From Saccharothrix sp. (GTDB taxonomy: Bacteria; Actinomycetota; Actinomycetes; Mycobacteriales; Pseudonocardiaceae), in contig NZ_JAPSLK010000015.1 in assembly GCF_031180885.1 (NCBI RefSeq), positions 104,954-168,953 of the forward strand: a stretch of 64,000 nt of DNA, given 5' to 3'. The notes beneath the pieces are model-generated. The model searched no databases, was not told the DNA's origin, and was given only the letters and a program-made list of their open reading frames with translations. Each line of letters starts with the position of its first letter. Position 1 is the first letter of the stretch. The position numbers and the translations under genes were made by a program. Positions 59,469-64,000 of the stretch are shown here, piece by piece.

Positions 59469-60457
59469 CCACCGAACTCACGGTCGCGCGCGGGCGGGGC
59501 GTCGAGCCCCGCCCGCCGCGGCGCGCGGACGAGGACGCCAAGGTCCCGTGGCGGCACCGCCTCACCCGCCTCGACGTCAAGTACTCGCCCTACCTGTTCA
59601 TCGCCCCGTTCTTCGTCCTGTTCGCCATCACGGGCCTGTTCCCGCTGCTCTACACGGCCTACGTGTCGCTGTTCGACTGGGAGCTGGGCGCCGACGAGAC
59701 GCCGTTCATCGGCGTCGAGAACTACGTCACCCTGGCCACCGACGACCAGTTCTGGAACGCGCTGGTCAACACGCTGAGCATCTTCGTGCTCTCCAGCGGC
59801 CCGCAGGTGGTGGTCGCGGTGCTGCTGGCGGTGCTGCTCAACACCGCGCTGCGCGCGCGGACCGCGTGGCGGATGGGCGTCCTGCTGCCCTACGTGGCCA
59901 GCCTGGTCGCGCTGACGATCATCTTCGGCGACCTGTTCGGCCCGCAGTACGGCATGATCAACAACCTGCTGGAGTTCTTCGGGTTCGACCGGATCGACTG
60001 GCAGGCCGAGCGGTGGTGGAGCCACGTCGCCATCGCCACCATGGTCAACTGGCGCTGGACCGGCTACAACGCGCTGATCGTGCTCGCCGCGATGCAGGCC
60101 ATCCCGCGGGACGTCTACGAAGCCGCCATCGTGGACGGCGCGAGCCGGGTGCGCCAGTTCTTCAGCATCACCCTGCCGCTGCTGCGCCCGACGCTGATCT
60201 TCGTCATCGTCACCTCGACCATCGGCGGGTTGCAGATCTTCACCGAGCCCAAGCTGTTCGCGCCCGCCGGGAGCAGCAACGGCGGTGCGACCAACCAGTA
60301 CCAGACGGTCGTGCTCTACATGTACCAGTCCGGTTTCCAGTCGCAGGACCTCGGTTACGCCTCGGCCATGGCCTGGGTGCTGTTCCTGATCATCATCGCC
60401 ATCGCGGGGATCAACTTCCTGCTCACCCGCCGCCTCGCCGGCACCGGGGAGGGCTGA
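59465..60457 (+). CDS. cebF: cello-oligosaccharide ABC transporter permease (CebF type)
   Basis: The protein has 330 aa, a MalF-like permease with about six membrane spans after a 35-residue basic N-terminus. The EAA loop that contacts the ATPase is EAAIVDGASRVRQFFSITLP (about 219-238). SPYLFIAPFFVLFAITGLFPL is the first span. It pairs with CebG to form the channel. The operon has no ATPase gene; in Streptomyces CebEFG uses the shared ATPase MsiK, and the same is likely here. The GTG overlaps the cebE stop (GTGA). Confidence 0.9.
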   Translation: MTTELTVARGRGVEPRPPRRADEDAKVPWRHRLTRLDVKYSPYLFIAPFFVLFAITGLFPLLYTAYVSLFDWELGADETPFIGVENYVTLATDDQFWNALVNTLSIFVLSSGPQVVVAVLLAVLLNTALRARTAWRMGVLLPYVASLVALTIIFGDLFGPQYGMINNLLEFFGFDRIDWQAERWWSHVAIATMVNWRWTGYNALIVLAAMQAIPRDVYEAAIVDGASRVRQFFSITLPLLRPTLIFVIVTSTIGGLQIFTEPKLFAPAGSSNGGATNQYQTVVLYMYQSGFQSQDLGYASAMAWVLFLIIIAIAGINFLLTRRLAGTGEG

Positions 60458-60458
60458 C

Positions 60459-61319
60459 GTGCTCCAGAAGTCAGACACCGCGGCGCGCACCCGCCGGGGC
60501 GGGTCGTCGTCACTGGTCAAGCGGCCCGGGTTCGCCGTCTACGGACCGCTGATCGCGTTCATCCTCGGGTCCGCCTTCCCGTTCTACTGGTCGTTCGTCG
60601 TGGCCAGCAACGACGACGCCGCCGACGCACCCCTGCTGCCCGGCGGCAAGTTCTTCACCAACGCGGCACGCGTGTTCGACACCATCCCGTTCTGGAAGGC
60701 GCTGGGCAACAGCATCATCGTCTCCGGCACGGTGACCCTGTCGGTCGTGCTGCTGTCGACGCTCGCCGGCTTCGCGTTCGCCAAGCTGCGCTTCAAGGGC
60801 CGCGGCCCGCTGCTGGTGTTCGTCGTCGCCACCCTGGCCGTGCCGACCCAGCTCGGGATCATCCCGCTGTACATGGCGATGGCGGAGTTCGGCTGGTCCG
60901 GCACGCTCGGCGCGGTCATCGTGCCCAACCTGATCACCGCCTTCGGCGTGTTCTGGATGCGCCAGTACATCGTGGACGCCGTCCCCGACGAGCTGATCGA
61001 AGCCGCCCGCATGGACGGGTGCAGCATGCTGCGGACCTTCTGGCACGTGTGCCTGCCCGCCGTGCGCCCGGCCGCCGCGATGCTCGGCGTCTTCACGTTC
61101 ATGATGTCCTGGAACGACTTCCTCTGGCCCCTGGTCGCGCTCAACGCGGAGAACCCGACCATGCAGGTGGCCCTGGAGAAGCTCCAGAGCGGCTACTACG
61201 TCGACAACTCGCTCGTGCTCGCCGGGACCACGCTGGCCACGGTCCCGATTCTGCTCGTGTTCCTCGTCCTCGGGCGGCAGATCGTCGCCGGGATCATGCA
61301 GGGTGCTGTGAAGGGGTAG
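60459..61319 (+). CDS. cebG: cello-oligosaccharide ABC transporter permease (CebG type)
   Basis: The protein has 286 aa, a MalG-like permease with six spans. The EAA motif is EAARMDGCSMLRTFWHVCLP, and FMMSWNDFLWPLVALN is the conserved region after it. YGPLIAFILGSAFPFYWSFVVAS is the first span. It starts one base after the cebF stop, so translation is coupled. With cebE and cebF it makes the importer. The start GTG at 60459 lies close to GGGGAGGG. Confidence 0.9.
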   Translation: MLQKSDTAARTRRGGSSSLVKRPGFAVYGPLIAFILGSAFPFYWSFVVASNDDAADAPLLPGGKFFTNAARVFDTIPFWKALGNSIIVSGTVTLSVVLLSTLAGFAFAKLRFKGRGPLLVFVVATLAVPTQLGIIPLYMAMAEFGWSGTLGAVIVPNLITAFGVFWMRQYIVDAVPDELIEAARMDGCSMLRTFWHVCLPAVRPAAAMLGVFTFMMSWNDFLWPLVALNAENPTMQVALEKLQSGYYVDNSLVLAGTTLATVPILLVFLVLGRQIVAGIMQGAVKG

Positions 61320-61321
61320 CT

Positions 61322-62728
61322 GTGGAGTCGATTTCCTTTCCCGAGGGCTTCGTCTGGGGCGCCGCGACCGCGGCGTTCCAGGTCGAGGGCGCGACCACTG
61401 CGGACGGTCGCACCAAGTCCATCTGGGACACGTTCTGCGAGGTGCCGGGCGCCGTCGTCGGCGGCGACACCGGTGAGCCCGCGGCCGACCACTACTACCG
61501 CGTGGACGCCGACGTCCAACTGATGGCCGACCTGGGTCTGCACGCCTACCGGTTCTCCACCGCCTGGCCGCGGGTGCGGCCCGACGGCGGCCCGGTGAAC
61601 CAGGCGGGGCTCGACTTCTACTCCCGGCTGGTCGACGCGCTGCTGGCGAAGGGGATCACCCCCTGGCTCACGCTCTACCACTGGGACCTGCCGCAGGCCC
61701 TGGAGGACAAGGGCGGCTGGACCAACCGGGACACCGCGTACCGGTTCGCCGAGTACGCCGAGTCGGTCGTGGGCGCGCTGGGCGACCGGGTGGTCAACTG
61801 GACCACGTTGAACGAGCCGTGGTGCTCGTCGTTCCTGAGCTACGCGGCCGGCGTCCACGCGCCCGGCCGCCAGGAGCCGGAGGCGGCGGTCGCCGCGGTC
61901 CACCACCTGCTGCTCGGGCACGGTCTTGCCGTCGAAGCGATTCGCTCGCAGTCGGCGGAGGCCAAGGTCGGCATCACGCTGAACATGTACCCGATCATCC
62001 CGGCCGACCCCGACGACCCGGCCGACCTGGACGCGGCCCGGCGGCTGGACGGCCTGCAGAACCGGATCTTCCTGGACCCGCTGTTCAAGGGCGAGTACCC
62101 GGAGGACGTCGTGCAGGACCTGACGCCGTACGGGTTCACCAAGCACATCCGGGAGAACGACCTGGAGATCATCTCCACCCCGCTGGACCAGCTGGGCGTG
62201 AACTACTACGCCGAGCACTTCGTCAGCGCCACGCCCGAGCCGCCCGCCCCGGTCGCCGAGGGTCGGCGGGCCACCGGTTCGCCGTGGGTGGGCGCCGAGC
62301 ACGTGTCCTTCCCCAGCCGCGGCCTGCCGCGCACGGACATGGACTGGGAGGTCGAGCCGGACGGGTTGAAGAAGGTGCTGGTCCGAGTCGCCCGCGAGTA
62401 CACCGACATCCCGCTGTACGTGACCGAGAACGGTGCGGCCTACCCGGACTCGATCTCCTCCGACGGCTCGATCGAGGACGTCGACCGGTTGAACTACATC
62501 GACTCGCACCTGCGGGCGGCGTGGGAGGCCATCCAGGAGGGCGTCGACCTGCGCGGGTACTTCGCGTGGTCGCTGATGGACAACTTCGAATGGGCCGAGG
62601 GTTACGCCAAGCGGTTCGGGATCGTGCATGTCGACTACGAGACGCAGGTGCGGACACCTAAGATGAGCGCCATGTGGTACTCGAAGGTTGCCCGGGGCAA
62701 CGCGCTCGCAGCGACGGCCGCCTCGTGA
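61322..62728 (+). CDS. bglC: GH1 beta-glucosidase
   Basis: The protein has 468 aa. It is a complete family-1 glycosidase: FPEGFVWGAATAAFQVEG near the N-terminus, the acid/base Glu165 in TTLNEP, the nucleophile Glu369 in YVTENGAAY, and LRGYFAWSLMDNFEWAEGY at the aglycone side. There is no signal peptide, so it hydrolyses imported cellobiose and cello-oligosaccharides to glucose in the cytoplasm. AAGGGG lies 7 nt before the GTG at 61322. It is followed by cebR with a 4-bp overlap, so the repressor is produced from the same transcript it controls. Confidence 0.95.
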   Translation: MESISFPEGFVWGAATAAFQVEGATTADGRTKSIWDTFCEVPGAVVGGDTGEPAADHYYRVDADVQLMADLGLHAYRFSTAWPRVRPDGGPVNQAGLDFYSRLVDALLAKGITPWLTLYHWDLPQALEDKGGWTNRDTAYRFAEYAESVVGALGDRVVNWTTLNEPWCSSFLSYAAGVHAPGRQEPEAAVAAVHHLLLGHGLAVEAIRSQSAEAKVGITLNMYPIIPADPDDPADLDAARRLDGLQNRIFLDPLFKGEYPEDVVQDLTPYGFTKHIRENDLEIISTPLDQLGVNYYAEHFVSATPEPPAPVAEGRRATGSPWVGAEHVSFPSRGLPRTDMDWEVEPDGLKKVLVRVAREYTDIPLYVTENGAAYPDSISSDGSIEDVDRLNYIDSHLRAAWEAIQEGVDLRGYFAWSLMDNFEWAEGYAKRFGIVHVDYETQVRTPKMSAMWYSKVARGNALAATAAS

Positions 62729-63756
62729 CCGATGCCGTTGACCCGCCCAAGGCGCGCCGACCCAACACCCGGCTCGAAGAGGTGGCCCGGGCCGCCGGGG
62801 TGTCCAAGTCCACCGTGTCACGGGTGATCAACGGCGAACCGTACGTCAGCTTGAAGGCGCGTGAAGCGGTCCACCAGGCCATCACGCGCCTCGGCTACAG
62901 CCCCAACCAGGCGGCGCGCACGCTCGCCGGCAGCCGCGCGAACTGCATCGCGCTGGTCGTGTCGGAGCAGGGCAGCCGGGTGCTCGCGGACCCGTTCTTC
63001 GCGGGCGTCCTGCGCGGTGTGCACGCCGAACTGGCGGGCAAGCGGGTCCAGCTCGTCCTCATGATGAGCAAGGAGGGCGACGAGCAGGACCTGGTGAACT
63101 ACCTGTGCGGCGGCCACGTCGACGGGGTGCTGGTGATCAGCCTCCACGGCCAGGACCCGCTGCCCAGGACGCTCGCCGACGCGGGCCTGCCGACCGTCGT
63201 GGGCGGCAGGCCGCTGGGCGCCGGCGGCGTGCCTTATGTGGACTCGGACAACTTCAACGGGGCCATGGAGGCGGCGCGGTACCTGTCGTCGCTGGGGCGT
63301 CGGCGGGTGGCGACCATCGCGGGGCCGCGGGACATGGCGGTGGGCATGGACCGGTTGTCCGGGTGGAAGCGCGGGATGTCGCAGGCCCGGTTGCCGGTCG
63401 ATCTGGTTGCTTATGGGGACTTCACTCCGGAGAGCGGCGCGGCGGCCATGGAGGAGCTGCTGGGGCGCGAGCCGGAGTTGGATGCTGTTTTTGTCGCGGC
63501 GGACATCATGGCGTTGGGGGCTTTGCAGACGCTTCATGCGCATGGGAAGCGGGTGCCTGAGGATGTCGCGGTGGTCGGTTTCGACGACTTGATGATCGCT
63601 TCGACCGCGGTGCCGCCGTTGACCACTATTCGGCAGGATGTCGAGCAGTTGGGGCGGACCATGACGTGGCGGTTGATGGCGGAGCTGGCGGGGGAGGAGA
63701 ACCTGCCGCCGTTCTTGCTCCTGCCCACGTCGATGGTGAAGCGAACCAGCGCCTGA
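62725..63756 (+). CDS. cebR: LacI-family cellobiose-responsive repressor
   Basis: The protein has 343 aa. The LacI HTH is at 15-60: TRLEEVARAAGVSKSTVSRV and NGEPYVSLKAREAVHQAI. The ligand domain shows YSPNQAARTLAGSRANCIAL, DPFFAGVLRGVHAEL, VPYVDSDNFNGAMEAARYL and VPEDVAVVGFDDL. GTG 62725 overlaps the bglC stop; a start 51 bp upstream lies inside bglC and was rejected. It should bind TGGGAGCGCTCCCA before cebE and be released by cellobiose. The last third of the gene uses more T-ending and G-rich codons than its neighbours. Confidence 0.92.
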   Translation: MTDAVDPPKARRPNTRLEEVARAAGVSKSTVSRVINGEPYVSLKAREAVHQAITRLGYSPNQAARTLAGSRANCIALVVSEQGSRVLADPFFAGVLRGVHAELAGKRVQLVLMMSKEGDEQDLVNYLCGGHVDGVLVISLHGQDPLPRTLADAGLPTVVGGRPLGAGGVPYVDSDNFNGAMEAARYLSSLGRRRVATIAGPRDMAVGMDRLSGWKRGMSQARLPVDLVAYGDFTPESGAAAMEELLGREPELDAVFVAADIMALGALQTLHAHGKRVPEDVAVVGFDDLMIASTAVPPLTTIRQDVEQLGRTMTWRLMAELAGEENLPPFLLLPTSMVKRTSA

Positions 63757-63787
63757 TCGCCTGACGATCCCCAAAGCTGCTGCTCTT

Positions 63788-64000
63788 GCCGCGCAGCGGC
63801 TGCTTGCTTTTGGCCGCGCAGCGGCTGCTTTGGGGTTTTCGTAGCGCAGCGGCTGCTTTGGGCTTTTCGCCGCGCAGCGGCTGCTTTTCGCGCCGCAGGC
63901 GCTGCTTTTGGTCGGGCTTGCGAAGCCACAGGAAGGGCCTCGGTTCGTCCCCCGTACGGCCTGGGCGCAGCCCAACCACGCTTCGGTCCTTTCCGCAACC
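63788..64000. repeat. tandem hairpin repeats related to those at 8.75 kb, plus a shared flank
   Basis: Units of about 18 bp around GCCGCGCAGCGGCTGCTT start at 63788, 63813, 63842 (first two bases changed), 63869 and 63891 (diverged), spaced 22-29 bp apart. The flank 63936-63970 (GGGCCTCGGTTC, then CGTACGGCCTG) matches 8839-8866. There is no gene between 63757 and the window end. Confidence 0.8.

Overview
The window is GC-rich chromosomal DNA from an actinomycete, most likely of the Pseudonocardiaceae (Saccharothrix, Lentzea or Actinosynnema relatives). This is judged from base composition, GTG/TTG starts, actinobacterial families (F420-dependent PPOX proteins, DUF4235/DUF3618/holin-X trio, ECF sigma factor with a SnoaL tail), a cobG-cobH-cobIJ/cobN locus and a CebR-type cellobiose operon. 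The genus is an inference. I see no tRNA, rRNA, CRISPR array, insertion sequence, integrase or origin.

Layout. 1-8.7 kb: surface polysaccharide locus: O-antigen-ligase-like polymerase (cut by the window edge), Wzz-like chain-length protein, flippase, four glycosyltransferase-type genes, and a lipoprotein resembling a glycoside hydrolase. 8.7-9.2 kb: non-coding, full of tandem and inverted repeats. 9.2-13.3 kb: YVTN propeller protein, orphan solute-binding lipoprotein with a membrane partner, MFS transporter. 13.5-16.3 kb: WecG/TagA-family enzyme translationally coupled to a GT2-GT4 fusion. 16.4-25.8 kb: Ser/Thr kinase, two-TM DUF4231/SLATT-like protein, enoyl-CoA hydratase, GNAT enzyme, YCII-LuxR regulator, a frameshifted LuxR pseudogene, branched-chain-type binding protein, SRPBCC protein, FAD oxidoreductase and epimerase. 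25.8-32.5 kb: Tex, a large beta-helical membrane protein, a flavin-dependent oxidoreductase, a patatin. 32.5-33.0 kb: a large palindrome, a C-rich tandem array and a perfect hairpin. 33.0-45.5 kb: WS/DGAT acyltransferase and hydrolase, two secreted proteins, PAP2-like protein, enoyl-CoA hydratase, stress-type membrane operon, hydrolase/ECF sigma pair, thioredoxin, and fragments of two decayed genes. 45.0-57.8 kb: a PheS-like ligase, two F420-type proteins and a corrin-ring cluster (cobL, cobM, cbiD, cobK, cobIJ, cobH, cobG, cobalamin riboswitch, cobN). 58.1-63.8 kb: cebEFG-bglC-cebR with a canonical CebR operator. The last 240 bp repeat the motif family seen near 8.75 kb.

How genes work together. 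The cob genes convert precorrin-2 towards cobyrinate, with late cobalt insertion by CobN under a B12 riboswitch. cebEFG-bglC imports and hydrolyses cello-oligosaccharides under CebR. Many genes lack a Shine-Dalgarno sequence and have a TANNNT-like -10 hexamer 6-7 nt before the start codon, pointing to leaderless mRNAs.

The most unusual observation is a repeat of about 50 bp present in the same reading frame inside both cobK and cobN, where it adds low-complexity peptide inserts. A third partial copy forms one arm of an intergenic hairpin at 43.8 kb.
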